Program-made: the position numbers and the translations under genes
In this document: piece by piece, positions 1 to 7,613 of the stretch
How positions within the stretch are numbered: position 1 is the stretch's first letter
Layout: the number at the start of each line of letters is the position of its first letter
Notes under the pieces: generated by a model
Seen by the model: the letters and a program-made list of their open reading frames with translations, nothing else
Told to the model about the DNA's origin: nothing
The model's database searches: none
NCBI GenBank assembly: GCA_964291545.2
Contig: OZ219861.1
Coordinates: forward strand, 1,116,001 to 1,180,000
DNA length: 64,000 nucleotides
Reading direction: 5' to 3'
Source: G963667675 sp964291545
GTDB taxonomy: Bacteria; Chloroflexota; Dehalococcoidia; Lucifugimonadales; UBA3495

Positions 1-2
1 CC

Positions 3-1460
3 AACCTGGTCACCGGCATCGCCGGCGCCATGATGGACTCCATTCCGGTGGTGATCATCACCGGACAGGTGCCCCGCGCCGCCATCGGCCGCGACGCTTT
101 CCAGGAGACCGACGTCACCGGCATAACCTTGCCCATCACCAAGCACAGCTACCTCGTGATGCAGGCCGCCGACATCGCTCCGGCGATAAAAGAGGCCTTC
201 CACATCGCCCGCACCGGCAGGCCCGGACCGGTATTGGTGGACATACCCAAGGACGTGCTGTTGGACGAGCGCGCCGAGTTCGTCTGGCCTGACCAGGTCA
301 GCCTGCCCGGCTACAACCCCCCCGGCGCGGCCGACCACGGGCAAATCGCCCGCGCCGCCGAGTTGATTAACCAGGCCGAGCGCCCGGTGATTTTCGCCGG
401 CCATGGAGTCCTCATATCTCACGCCTATGAAGAACTGGCCCAACTCGCCGAGAAGGCCCAGATTCCCGTGGCCCCCACTCTGCTGGGCATCGGTTCATTC
501 CCCACCGACCACTATCTCAACATGGGGATGTCCGGCATGCACGGCTGGGCCCACTCCAGCCTTGCCATCGATGAAGCCGACCTGCTCATATCGCTGGGCA
601 TGAGGTTCGACGACCGCATTACCGGACGGCTCAAGGACTTCGCCCCCAACGCCAAGATTGTCCACGTCGACGTCGACCCTTCTGAAATAGACAAGAACGT
701 CAGGGCCACTGCCCCCGTCGTCGGCAACGTCAAGCAGGTGCTCCGGCAGTTGCTCCCGCTGGTCGAGTCCAACGTCCACATGGACTGGCTGCGGCGCGTC
801 GACGCCCTGCGCAGCGAGCATCCGCCCATGTTGATCCGGCAGACCGACGGCCTGTTGCCCCAGTTCGTGCTCAGGTCCCTCACCGAGGCAACGCAGGGAC
901 GGGCCATCATCGTCACCGGCGTCGGCCAGCACCAGATGTGGGCCGCCCAGTTCTGTGCCTTTGCCGAACCTAACACGCTGATTACCTCCGGCGGCCTGGG
1001 CTCCATGGGGTACGAGGTCCCCGGCGCCCTGGGCGCCAAGATGGGCCGCCCTGACAAGACCGTCTGGTCCATAGCCGGCGACGGCGGCTTCCAGATGACC
1101 ATGTGCGACCTCGCCACCGCCGTCGAAAACAACATCGACGTCAAGTTCGCCATTTTCAACAACGGCAGCCTGGGCATGGTCCACCAGTGGCAGGACCTCT
1201 TCTACGATAAGGACTATTTCGCCACCGTCTACTCCGGCAACCCCGACTTTGTGAAGCTGGCCGAGGCCTACGGCATCCCCGGCGTCCGGGTCACCGCAAA
1301 GGAACAGGTGGCCGGCGCCATCCAGCAGGCCATGGAGACCCCGGGCCCCGCGGTCATCGACTTCGTGGTCACCCGGGAGGAGAACGTCTATCCCATGATC
1401 CCTGCAGGGGAGTCGGTGAACGAAATGATGGAAGAGCCCATCCCCGAGAGCATCGAATAG
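3..1460 (+). CDS. ilvB: Acetolactate synthase large subunit (5' truncated by window edge)
   Basis: Thiamine-diphosphate enzyme that condenses two pyruvates to acetolactate, or pyruvate with 2-oxobutyrate, at the first common step of Val/Leu/Ile synthesis. The reading frame is open to the left edge, so the start lies outside. Alignment by eye with the second ilvB at 27517 suggests about 87 N-terminal residues are missing, including the region of the catalytic Glu. Visible are the central FAD/CoA-like domain and the C-terminal ThDP domain with AGDGGFQMT and FNNGSLGM (about nt 1075-1180). It is followed after 24 nt by ilvN and then ilvC, an ordinary ilvBNC operon order. Identity is secure. Only the start and upstream control are unknown. 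Confidence 0.96.
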   Translation, partial: NLVTGIAGAMMDSIPVVIITGQVPRAAIGRDAFQETDVTGITLPITKHSYLVMQAADIAPAIKEAFHIARTGRPGPVLVDIPKDVLLDERAEFVWPDQVSLPGYNPPGAADHGQIARAAELINQAERPVIFAGHGVLISHAYEELAQLAEKAQIPVAPTLLGIGSFPTDHYLNMGMSGMHGWAHSSLAIDEADLLISLGMRFDDRITGRLKDFAPNAKIVHVDVDPSEIDKNVRATAPVVGNVKQVLRQLLPLVESNVHMDWLRRVDALRSEHPPMLIRQTDGLLPQFVLRSLTEATQGRAIIVTGVGQHQMWAAQFCAFAEPNTLITSGGLGSMGYEVPGALGAKMGRPDKTVWSIAGDGGFQMTMCDLATAVENNIDVKFAIFNNGSLGMVHQWQDLFYDKDYFATVYSGNPDFVKLAEAYGIPGVRVTAKEQVAGAIQQAMETPGPAVIDFVVTREENVYPMIPAGESVNEMMEEPIPESIE

Positions 1461-1484
1461 GACCCTGAATAGAGTATTAGCCTG

Positions 1485-2051
1485 ATGAACCCCAACGAAC
1501 AGCACCATACCTTAGTGGCCCTGGTGGAGGACCGCCCCGGCGTACTCACCCGGATAGCCAGCATGTTCCGCCGCCGCGGCTTCAACATCGCCAGCCTCGC
1601 CGTGGGCAAGAGCGAGCAGCCCGGCCTTTCCCGCATGACCTTCGTGGTTACCGGCGACGAGGACACCGTGTCCCAGGTTACCAAGCAGCTCGACAAGCTC
1701 ATCGAAGTCATCCGGGTGTCCAACATCAGCAGCGAGGAGATGGTCGCCAGGGAGTTGGCCCTGGTCAAGGTCAAGGCCACCGCCGAGTCGCGGGCTGAAA
1801 TCATCCAGATAGTCAACCTGTTCCGGGCCGGCATCGTAGACGTGGGCGCCCAGTCCATGGTCATTGAGGTCACCGGAGAGGAAGACAAGATCAGCGCCTT
1901 GCACGACCTTCTGGAGCCCTTCGGAATCGTCGAGATGCTCCGCACCGGCGTGGTGGCCATGGTCCGGGGACAGTCCAACGGCCGCGGCAACGACGACGTA
2001 GGTTCAGTCGCGCATCTCAACCAACTCAAAACTATCGGGGAAAAGCGTTAG
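1485..2051 (+). CDS. ilvN: Acetolactate synthase small (regulatory) subunit
   Basis: Regulatory partner of IlvB that raises activity and gives feedback sensitivity to valine in this family. The 188-residue product has an N-terminal ACT domain with the typical LVALVEDRPGVLTRIASMF start and RRRGFNI (residues about 9-40). A C-terminal ALS regulatory domain follows. Length is normal for the long form (about 160-190 aa). It starts 24 nt after ilvB and ends 4 nt before ilvC, so the three are very probably cotranscribed. No separate promoter was seen. Confidence 0.95.
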   Translation: MNPNEQHHTLVALVEDRPGVLTRIASMFRRRGFNIASLAVGKSEQPGLSRMTFVVTGDEDTVSQVTKQLDKLIEVIRVSNISSEEMVARELALVKVKATAESRAEIIQIVNLFRAGIVDVGAQSMVIEVTGEEDKISALHDLLEPFGIVEMLRTGVVAMVRGQSNGRGNDDVGSVAHLNQLKTIGEKR

Positions 2052-2055
2052 CAAT

Positions 2056-3051
2056 ATGGTCAATGTGTATTACGACAGCGACGTAGACATGGGCGTCCTG
2101 GACGGCAAGACGATAGCCGTAATCGGCTACGGCAGCCAGGGCCACGCCCACTCCCTCAATCTCAAGGACAACGGCCTTGACGTTATAGTCGGCCTGTACT
2201 CCGGCAGCCGCAGCCGCGACGCGGCCCAGGAAGCCGGGCTGAAGGTTGCCGACGTGGCCGACGCGTCCGCCGCCGCCGACGTGGTCATGGTGGTGATTCC
2301 CGACCATGTCCAGGGCCGCACCTACCGCGACGAGATAGAACCAAACCTCAAGCCTGGCAATGCGCTAATGGTCGCCCACGGCTTCAGCATTCACTACCGG
2401 GAAATAGTCCCCCCTGACAATGTGGACGTCATGATGGTCGCTCCCAAGGCCCCCGGCCACCGAATGCGAGAGTTGTTCGTCGACGGCATCGGCGTCCCTT
2501 CCCTCGTCGCCGTGCACCAGGACGCCACCGGCAACGCCAAGCAGGTTGCCTTGGCCTACGCCAAGGGCATCGGCTGCACCGGCGCCGGCGTGCTGGAAAC
2601 AACCATCAAGGACGAGACTGAAAGCGACCTCTTCGGCGAGCAGTCCATCCTCTGCGGCGGGGTCACCGCTTTGGTGAACGCCGCCTTCGAGACCTTGGTC
2701 GAAGCCGGCTATCCCAGGGAAATCGCCTACTTCGAGTGCCTCCACGAGCTCAAGATGATTGTCGACCTGATGTACCAGGGCGGCCACAACTACATGCACT
2801 ACTCCGTCAGCGACACCGCCGAGTACGGCTCCCTCAGCCGCCGCGACCGCATCATCGATGAGCACGTGCGGGAGAACATGCGAGCCGTCTTAAAGGAAAT
2901 CCAGGACGGCACCTTCGCTCGCGAGTGGATCGCCGAGAACGACGAGGGCCGCCCCCGGTTCAAGCCCATGCGCGAGGCCGCTCAGACGGCCCCCATAGAG
3001 TCCGTCGGCAAGCAGCTCCGGGCCATGATGCCCTGGCTGGACCCCAAATAG
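2056..3051 (+). CDS. ilvC: Ketol-acid reductoisomerase (NADP+)
   Basis: Converts acetolactate or acetohydroxybutyrate to the dihydroxy acids by Mg-dependent alkyl migration and NADPH reduction. The 331-residue product fits class I (short) enzymes. The N-terminal Rossmann motif GYGSQGHAHSLNL lies at residues about 25-37. The knotted C-terminal domain carries the metal-ligand segment KDETESDLFGEQ. The start lies 4 nt after the ilvN stop, and its ribosome-binding purines sit inside the ilvN 3' end, which suggests translational coupling. Downstream lies an unrelated EcsC-like gene rather than leuA directly. Confidence 0.96.
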   Translation: MVNVYYDSDVDMGVLDGKTIAVIGYGSQGHAHSLNLKDNGLDVIVGLYSGSRSRDAAQEAGLKVADVADASAAADVVMVVIPDHVQGRTYRDEIEPNLKPGNALMVAHGFSIHYREIVPPDNVDVMMVAPKAPGHRMRELFVDGIGVPSLVAVHQDATGNAKQVALAYAKGIGCTGAGVLETTIKDETESDLFGEQSILCGGVTALVNAAFETLVEAGYPREIAYFECLHELKMIVDLMYQGGHNYMHYSVSDTAEYGSLSRRDRIIDEHVRENMRAVLKEIQDGTFAREWIAENDEGRPRFKPMREAAQTAPIESVGKQLRAMMPWLDPK

Positions 3052-3074
3052 AAGACCTGTGAACAAAAGGAACA

Positions 3075-3830
3075 ATGACCTCTACGAAAACCCCAGCTAT
3101 CGGTGAAGATACAGTCGAGCGAGTTTGGCGCAAATTGCTTCGGGCTTCTTTGGCTTTGCCAGGAGCCAAGGTGGAGCGCGACTCGTTCTTGTATTCGCAA
3201 TTGATCAACTACTGCAATGAGGACCAAGTACGGAGGGCCGTCGAAACTCGGCCAGCTATGGCGGGTGTCCCTGTCGAGGTGGTTGATCAAATAGCAAATT
3301 CCTGTATTAACAACCATGTTCTAAGAGCTTCTGGTATTTCTTTTATGGCAGGCTTACCTGGAGGGTGGGCTACTGCTATAACGATCCCTGCCGACTTAGC
3401 GCAGTTTTATGGCCATGCTACTATCCTGGCACAGAAACTGGCGTACTTATACGGTTGGCCGGACTTGCTTGAGGAAGGCGAGGTAGATGAGGAGACGGAA
3501 CTTCGTCTCACCTTGCTAATTGGAGCGATGATGGGGGCGAAAGCAGCGCAAAAGGGACTAATTGAGCTAGCTGAACGCTTGGCCGTACAAGTTGCTCACC
3601 GCCTCCCGCGACAAGCTCTGACTCAATACGCTGCTTATACCTTGGCTAAACAGGTTGGAAAGTGGATCGGAGTCAACGTAACCAAGACCACTTTCGCAAG
3701 AGGGATATCAAAAGTAGTGCCGTTCGTCGGTGGGGTAGCATCAGCCACAGTAACGGTAGTCTTGATGCGGCCCATGGCCAAGAAGCTACAGAAGCATCTA
3801 AAAACACTGCGGTATGCCAGTACAGAATAG
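3075..3830 (+). CDS. EcsC-family-like protein
   Basis: The 251-residue product resembles the EcsC family, whose molecular role is poorly defined. The diagnostic stretch is a Gly/Pro-rich loop (SFMAGLPGGWATA) followed by TIPADLAQFYGHA and AQKLAYLYGWPDL (residues about 90-135). A hydrophobic C-terminal segment has a VVPFVGGVASA pattern. It is probably membrane-associated. The gene is 23 nt downstream of ilvC on the same strand, yet its codons are visibly more AT-rich than ilvC and leuA on either side, suggesting later acquisition or relaxed expression. A role in branched-chain synthesis is not implied. Confidence 0.62.
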   Translation: MTSTKTPAIGEDTVERVWRKLLRASLALPGAKVERDSFLYSQLINYCNEDQVRRAVETRPAMAGVPVEVVDQIANSCINNHVLRASGISFMAGLPGGWATAITIPADLAQFYGHATILAQKLAYLYGWPDLLEEGEVDEETELRLTLLIGAMMGAKAAQKGLIELAERLAVQVAHRLPRQALTQYAAYTLAKQVGKWIGVNVTKTTFARGISKVVPFVGGVASATVTVVLMRPMAKKLQKHLKTLRYASTE

Positions 3831-3921
3831 TTATTCCACCAGAAATCGACGGGTTCGATGAGTTATGGTCCTAAGCTTACCTAGCGAATGAAAGTTTAAA
3901 GTTTACTGGAGACAAACCTAT

Positions 3922-4026
3922 ATGGCTCAGGAGACGTTGAGAGTAGTTCACCGTCGCACCACGGTCTTGGCAGGGCTGGGTGTGGTGGACTACGTGACCC
4001 TGCTGCATCCTTCCCAGCACAAATAG
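3922..4026 (+). CDS. Possible 34-residue small ORF upstream of leuA
   Basis: An ATG preceded at suitable distance by a TGGAGA ribosome-binding-like sequence opens a 34-codon frame ending in TAG. The peptide is basic at first, then hydrophobic (TVLAGLGVVDYVTLL). It is not clearly enriched in leucine, so a leucine attenuator peptide is not well supported. It may be chance, or the remnant of a larger gene. Low confidence. Confidence 0.2.
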   Translation: MAQETLRVVHRRTTVLAGLGVVDYVTLLHPSQHK

Positions 4027-4054
4027 ACCCAGTGGCCCCGCCGAAGACTCTTAG

Positions 4055-4084
4055 ACCGTCATTCCGGCCTCCGAGCCGGAATCT
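4055..4084. repeat. REP-like palindrome, copy 1
   Basis: A 30-bp unit containing the perfect 8-bp inverted repeat ATTCCGGC / GCCGGAAT around a 6-nt loop. A second copy that differs at one base lies at 5755-5784, so the pair brackets leuA. Such ATTCCGGC-type palindromes are common extragenic repeats. Here it could form a hairpin in the leuA leader. Confidence 0.8.
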
Positions 4085-4131
4085 AGGGGTGAGGGCCCAA
4101 AAATCAAAGCAAATTAGGGAAGGTATCTAAA

Positions 4132-5691
4132 ATGGCTGACAACAAAGTCCTCTTTTTGGACACCACTCTCCGTGACGGAGAACAGTCCGCCGGCATCGGC
4201 ATGACGGGCGACGAGAAAATGGAAATCGCCCGCCAGCTTCAAAAGATGCGGGTGGACGTCATCGAGGCCGGCTTCGCCGCCAGCTCCCCTGGCGACTTCG
4301 AGGCGGTCTCCAACATCGCAAGGGAAGTACAGGGGCCCATCATCTGCTCCCTGGCCCGCGCCGTGCCCGACGACGTAGACCAGGCTTGGCAGGCGGTCAG
4401 GCACGCCGAAAAGCCCCGCATCCACGTCTTCCTCTCCTCCTCCGAGATTCACCAGTTGCACCAGTTGCGCAAGAACCGGGAGGAGGTCATGGACATGGCC
4501 GTGGCCATGGTCGAGCGGGCCAGAAGCTATTGCCCCGACGTCGAGTTCTCGCCCATGGACGCCACTCGCACCAACCCCGATTACCTGTTTCACATGCTGG
4601 AAGAGGTGATCCGGGCCGGCGCCACCACTATCAACATCGCCGACACCGTCGGCTACGCCATACCCTCCGACTTTGCCGGCCTGCTCCGGCAAATCAAGGC
4701 CAACGTCCGCGGCATCGACGGCGTGAACCTTAGCGTTCACTGCCACAACGACCTGGGCCTGGCGGTCTCCAACAGCCTGGCCGCAATAGAAGCCGGCGCT
4801 ACCCAGGTCGAGGGTTGCATCAACGGCATCGGCGAGCGCGCTGGCAACGCCTCGCTGGAAGAGATAATCATGGCGGTGGACACCCGGAAAGACCTTTTCC
4901 AGGCCGACATCGGCATCGACACCACCCAGATATACCCGTCCAGCCGCCTGGTCAGCCGCATCACCGGCATGTCCGTCCAGGCCAACAAGGCAGTGGTCGG
5001 AGAGAACGCTTTCCGCCACGCCTCCGGCATCCACCAGGACGGCGTGCTGAAAGACCGCTCCACCTACGAGGTGATGCAGCCCGAGCGGGTGGGCGTGCCT
5101 GGCAGCTCCCTCGTCCTGGGCAAGCTCAGCGGCCGCGCCGGGTTGCAGGCCCGCCTGGAATCCCTGGGCTACCAGCTCTCACGCGACGAGATATCCAACG
5201 TCTTCGAGTCCTTCAAGGTCTTGGCAGACAAGAAGCGTGAGGTCACCGACCGCGACCTGGAAATCCTCATGGACGAGGAAAAGCGCATCTCCAGCGAGCC
5301 TGTGAGCTATACCCTTGACCAGGTCCAGTTCAGCGGCGGGGACCACGGCATCGCTACGGCCACCGTGCGGCTGTTCGACGCCGAGGGCGTCCCCACCACC
5401 GATGCCGCCACCGGCAACGGCCCGGTCAACGCCATCTGCAACGCCATCGACCGAGCCATCGGCGTGGTCAACAAAATGGTCGACTTCAACGTGCAGGCGG
5501 CTACCGAAGGCCGCGACTCGCTGGGCACCGTCACCATTCGCATCGAAAACGCCGGCAAGACCTACACCGGCCGCGGCGCCGATACCGACATCGTCGTAGC
5601 CAGCGCCAAGGCCTACCTAAGCGCTGTCAACCGCCAGCTGGCTTCCGACGAAGCCTCAGCAATGCCCCAGGCAGGCGCCACCCCAGACTAA
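4132..5691 (+). CDS. leuA: 2-isopropylmalate synthase
   Basis: Condenses acetyl-CoA with 2-oxoisovalerate, the first committed step of leucine synthesis. The 519-residue product begins its TIM barrel with LDTTLRDGEQSAG (residues 9-21) and has the metal-binding HCHNDLG at about residues 203-209. The C-terminal third is the LeuA allosteric dimer domain (around VSYTLDQVQFSGG and onward), so leucine feedback is expected. Full length. An AGGGAAGG ribosome-binding site precedes the ATG. It follows ilvBNC on the same strand but is set apart by the EcsC-like gene and a 300-nt gap, so it may have its own promoter. Confidence 0.95.
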   Translation: MADNKVLFLDTTLRDGEQSAGIGMTGDEKMEIARQLQKMRVDVIEAGFAASSPGDFEAVSNIAREVQGPIICSLARAVPDDVDQAWQAVRHAEKPRIHVFLSSSEIHQLHQLRKNREEVMDMAVAMVERARSYCPDVEFSPMDATRTNPDYLFHMLEEVIRAGATTINIADTVGYAIPSDFAGLLRQIKANVRGIDGVNLSVHCHNDLGLAVSNSLAAIEAGATQVEGCINGIGERAGNASLEEIIMAVDTRKDLFQADIGIDTTQIYPSSRLVSRITGMSVQANKAVVGENAFRHASGIHQDGVLKDRSTYEVMQPERVGVPGSSLVLGKLSGRAGLQARLESLGYQLSRDEISNVFESFKVLADKKREVTDRDLEILMDEEKRISSEPVSYTLDQVQFSGGDHGIATATVRLFDAEGVPTTDAATGNGPVNAICNAIDRAIGVVNKMVDFNVQAATEGRDSLGTVTIRIENAGKTYTGRGADTDIVVASAKAYLSAVNRQLASDEASAMPQAGATPD

Positions 5692-5702
5692 GAGATCCAC
5701 GC

Positions 5703-5736
5703 TGCCCCCGGGAGGCCCGCGCCGCCCCCGGGGGCA
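5703..5736 (+). terminator. GC-rich hairpin after leuA
   Basis: Perfect 10-bp inverted repeat TGCCCCCGGG / CCCGGGGGCA with a 14-nt loop, starting 11 nt after the leuA stop. No U-run follows, so it may act as a 3'-end stabiliser or a Rho-independent terminator of non-canonical type. The neighbouring gene converges from the other side. Confidence 0.55.
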
Positions 5737-5754
5737 TCTGGAGACCGCGACCTT

Positions 5755-5784
5755 ACCGTCATTCCGGCCTCCGGGCCGGAATCT
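5755..5784. repeat. REP-like palindrome, copy 2
   Basis: Same 30-bp unit as at 4055-4084 with one substitution in the loop region. The arms ATTCCGGC (5761-5768) and GCCGGAAT (5775-5782) are perfect. Its last base overlaps the stop codon of the minus-strand metallo-beta-lactamase gene. Confidence 0.8.
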
Positions 5785-6776
5785 TACACCAGCTTCATCT
5801 GGAACCCGCCGTAGTCCGGCCGGCCCGACCCGTCCAGGTGCACCGCCGGGTACCCCAGTCCGCGCAAGTGCGCCGCCAACTCGGGAAACCCGTTGACCGT
5901 GTACACCTCCTTGGGCTGGACAACTCCCACGTAGTCCGCCAGTTCCTGGAAGTCGGCATGGTCGCTATACGGCAAGTCGGCGTCCCCTGGACGGCCCCAG
6001 CGGCTTCGGCCGTCCGCGGCCCAACCCGTCAGGTTCATGACTCGAAGCCCGCGCACTCCATTCAGCACATCCCGGCCCGCCTTTCCGGGAGGGCATATCA
6101 CCACTCTCCCCTCGGGCCACCGGCCGTCGAACGCATTAAGTGGGCCCGGAAACGCGACTCCCCCTTCTTCGTATGCCCTGGCCACCTTGTACACGCTCTC
6201 TTCCACTACCACGTCGAAGCCCCTACCCTGCAGCAGGTGCAGCAGTTCCTGGGCCTTCCCCAACCGCCAGGCGTGAATTACCGGCCTCTCCCCACGCTCT
6301 ATCCACGAGCCCAGGATCCGGCAGGCGGTGTCCAGCGTTTGTTCTTCCGGCGGGAAGACGTACTCCGGCCTGCCGTAGGTGGCTTCCATCACCAGGATGT
6401 CGCATGGGACCGACGCCAGGGGTTCGTTGGTGGGACTATGCCGCGGCTTGAAGTCCCCGGTGTAGAGAAGCCTTTCGCCAGTGCTCTTGTCTGTCACCAG
6501 CGTCTGGGCCGACCCCAGGCAATGGCCCGCAGGATGCAGCGTAAGGGTGTACTCCTCGGTCTCCAGCGGCTCGCAGTAGTCCAACAATATGGGGCTGGAC
6601 CCGTTCAGATACTCGGCCAGCAGCAACCCGGTGTTGCGGGTCATCACCGGCCGTCGGTGCTTTGCGGTGTGGTCCGAATGGGCGTGAGAGATAAGCCCGA
6701 ATTCCCGACGGCGGCGGGAGTCCAGCCACAGGTCCAGCTTGGGCAGGTGCACTCCCCGTTGAAACCCTACTTCCAA
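5784..6776 (-). CDS. Metallo-beta-lactamase-fold nuclease (beta-CASP / DNA ligase-associated exonuclease type)
   Basis: A 330-residue member of the metallo-beta-lactamase fold with the zinc motif HAHSDH at residues 31-36 and TGDFKPRHS supplying the bridging Asp. An MNLTGWA-like strand and a late SDHADF segment follow. This arrangement matches the mRNA 3'-end-processing-factor-like / ligase-associated exonuclease group, which cut nucleic acids, rather than true beta-lactamases. No ATP-dependent ligase gene is adjacent, so the usual partner context is missing. It converges on leuA. Substrate is inferred only from family. Confidence 0.75.
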   Translation of the reverse strand: MEVGFQRGVHLPKLDLWLDSRRRREFGLISHAHSDHTAKHRRPVMTRNTGLLLAEYLNGSSPILLDYCEPLETEEYTLTLHPAGHCLGSAQTLVTDKSTGERLLYTGDFKPRHSPTNEPLASVPCDILVMEATYGRPEYVFPPEEQTLDTACRILGSWIERGERPVIHAWRLGKAQELLHLLQGRGFDVVVEESVYKVARAYEEGGVAFPGPLNAFDGRWPEGRVVICPPGKAGRDVLNGVRGLRVMNLTGWAADGRSRWGRPGDADLPYSDHADFQELADYVGVVQPKEVYTVNGFPELAAHLRGLGYPAVHLDGSGRPDYGGFQMKLV

Positions 6777-6914
6777 CCCTTGCCCCCATGCAGGGATTTA
6801 CTAGCCGCAACGGACACTTGCGCCACCACCTACTATCCCGCCCACACTGCCATTCCAAGCGAAGCCGGGGAATCTAAGGTCCCGTGGTTAAGCACGCTTT
6901 CGGATTCTTCACCA

Positions 6915-6962
6915 GGCCTGTCCTGAGGGAAATCGAAGGGCCTGTCCTGAGGCTCTCGACGG
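6915..6962. repeat. Tandem copies of the CCTGTCCTGAGG extragenic repeat
   Basis: Two adjacent units beginning GGCCTGTCCTGAGG, one continuing GAAATCGAAGG and the other CTCTCGACGG. They match the core of the 46-bp palindromic elements at 25477 and 62502, and degenerate copies at 21842, 25607 and 49295. Confidence 0.65.
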
Positions 6963-7012
6963 GGGAACTGAACAACCGCCGCAGTGCCGTCGAATCGCGC
7001 CTCGCCGTGGAG

Positions 7013-7018
7013 TATAAT
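7013..7018 (+). promoter_or_regulatory. -10 box of the peroxiredoxin promoter
   Basis: Perfect TATAAT, 60 nt before the peroxiredoxin start codon. At 17-bp spacing the -35 position reads TCGAAT, a weak match to TTGACA. The implied transcript leader is about 55 nt and ends in a GGAGG ribosome-binding site at 7070-7074. Confidence 0.6.
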
Positions 7019-7078
7019 ACCCTCCGGGCCCGTTTCCAACGTAGACCGGCCCGAGACACTAGCCAACCTGGAGGAACT

Positions 7079-7543
7079 ATGCCCGCAGAAGTCGGCGACG
7101 CCGCTCCCGATTTTACCTTACCCGCCACCGGCCAACAGGACATCTCCCTGGGCCAGTACCGGGGACAAAAGCACGTTGTCCTGTCCTTCCACGTGCTGGA
7201 CTTCACCGGCGGTTGAACCACGCAAGCCATCTCCTTCCGGTCGGCCAATGGCCGGTTCGAGGAGAGCGATGCCCAGGTCTTGGGCATTAGTTGCGACCAC
7301 GTTTACGCCCACCAGGCTTGGGCCACGTCCATGGGTGGACTGCCCTATCCCTGCCTGGGCGACTGGCATCCTAAGGGCAAAATGAGCGCAGACTACGGTG
7401 TCTGGAACGAAGAGCGCGGCGCCCCCAACCGGGCCGTGATTGTCGTCGATAAGCAGGGCATCGTCCGTTTCCGGCGCATCTACGAGGCCGGCGTGCTGCC
7501 AGACCCCGATGAAATACTGCAGGTCATCCAGGGGCTGGGCTAG
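7079..7543 (+). CDS. Predicted selenocysteine peroxiredoxin (AhpE/AhpC-TSA type) with in-frame TGA
   Basis: Thioredoxin-fold peroxidase expected to reduce peroxides in the cytoplasm. The frame runs ATG (GGAGG 4 nt before it) to TAG at 7543 with a single internal TGA at 7214-7216, codon 46. That codon is exactly where the peroxidatic residue sits: LDFTGG-TGA-TTQA corresponds to the FTGxC / TGGCTTQ signature of AhpE-like peroxiredoxins. The sequence after the TGA continues the family without loss, including LGISCDHVYAHQAWA, the Pro-rich YPCLGDWHPKG and RAVIVVDKQGIVRF. Total is 154 residues, normal for the family. A hairpin begins 14 nt after the TGA (7231-7264), the expected place for a bacterial SECIS. 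I infer Sec46. The alternative, a nonsense mutation or base-call error of TGC/TGT, cannot be excluded from one sequence. Confidence 0.82.
7231..7264 (+). promoter_or_regulatory. SECIS-like hairpin downstream of the UGA
   Basis: Outer stem CTCCT (7231-7235) pairs with AGGAG (7260-7264). The inner stem CGGCC / GGCCG closes a short AAU loop and is extended by G-U pairs. It starts 14 nt after the UGA codon, within coding sequence, as bacterial selenocysteine insertion elements do. The apical loop is smaller than in the best-known examples, so an alternative inner pairing (CCGG / CCGG) with a larger loop is possible. Confidence 0.6.
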
Positions 7544-7560
7544 GGGACCAGAAAAGAAAC

Positions 7561-7580
7561 GGGCGGGCCAACGCCCGCCC
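7561..7580 (-). terminator. Terminator between convergent peroxiredoxin and greA
   Basis: Perfect 8-bp stem GGGCGGGC / GCCCGCCC with a 4-nt loop. Read on the minus strand it is followed by a U-rich tail (GTTTCTTTTC), so it should terminate the greA transcript. On the plus strand no U-run follows, though the hairpin may still protect the peroxiredoxin mRNA end. Confidence 0.75.
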
Positions 7581-7613
7581 ACACCATCTACGGTTAGAGA
7601 GGGAGAATCTCGG

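Larger units (their letters stand above)
3831..4131. other. Intergenic gap between the EcsC-like gene and leuA
   Basis: About 300 nt without an established gene. It holds the doubtful 34-codon ORF and one REP-like hairpin (listed separately). The last 20 nt before leuA contain an AGGGAAGG ribosome-binding stretch. No convincing leader terminator or T-box was recognised here. Confidence 0.5.
6777..7078. other. Divergent intergenic region with repeats and a promoter
   Basis: About 300 nt between the minus-strand nuclease gene and the peroxiredoxin. It contains a short ATTCC / GGAAT palindrome (about 6850-6875). It also holds two tandem partial copies of the TCCTGAGG...TCGA repeat (6915-6962) and a clear -10 box just upstream of the peroxiredoxin. 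No gene was recognised. Confidence 0.6.

Noticed and set aside
7079..7216. Reading the peroxiredoxin as a truncated pseudogene of 45 residues
   Set aside because: The sequence after the TGA keeps the frame, length and motifs of the family, and the TGA is at the one codon where selenocysteine makes chemical sense. Decay would not be expected to hit only that codon.
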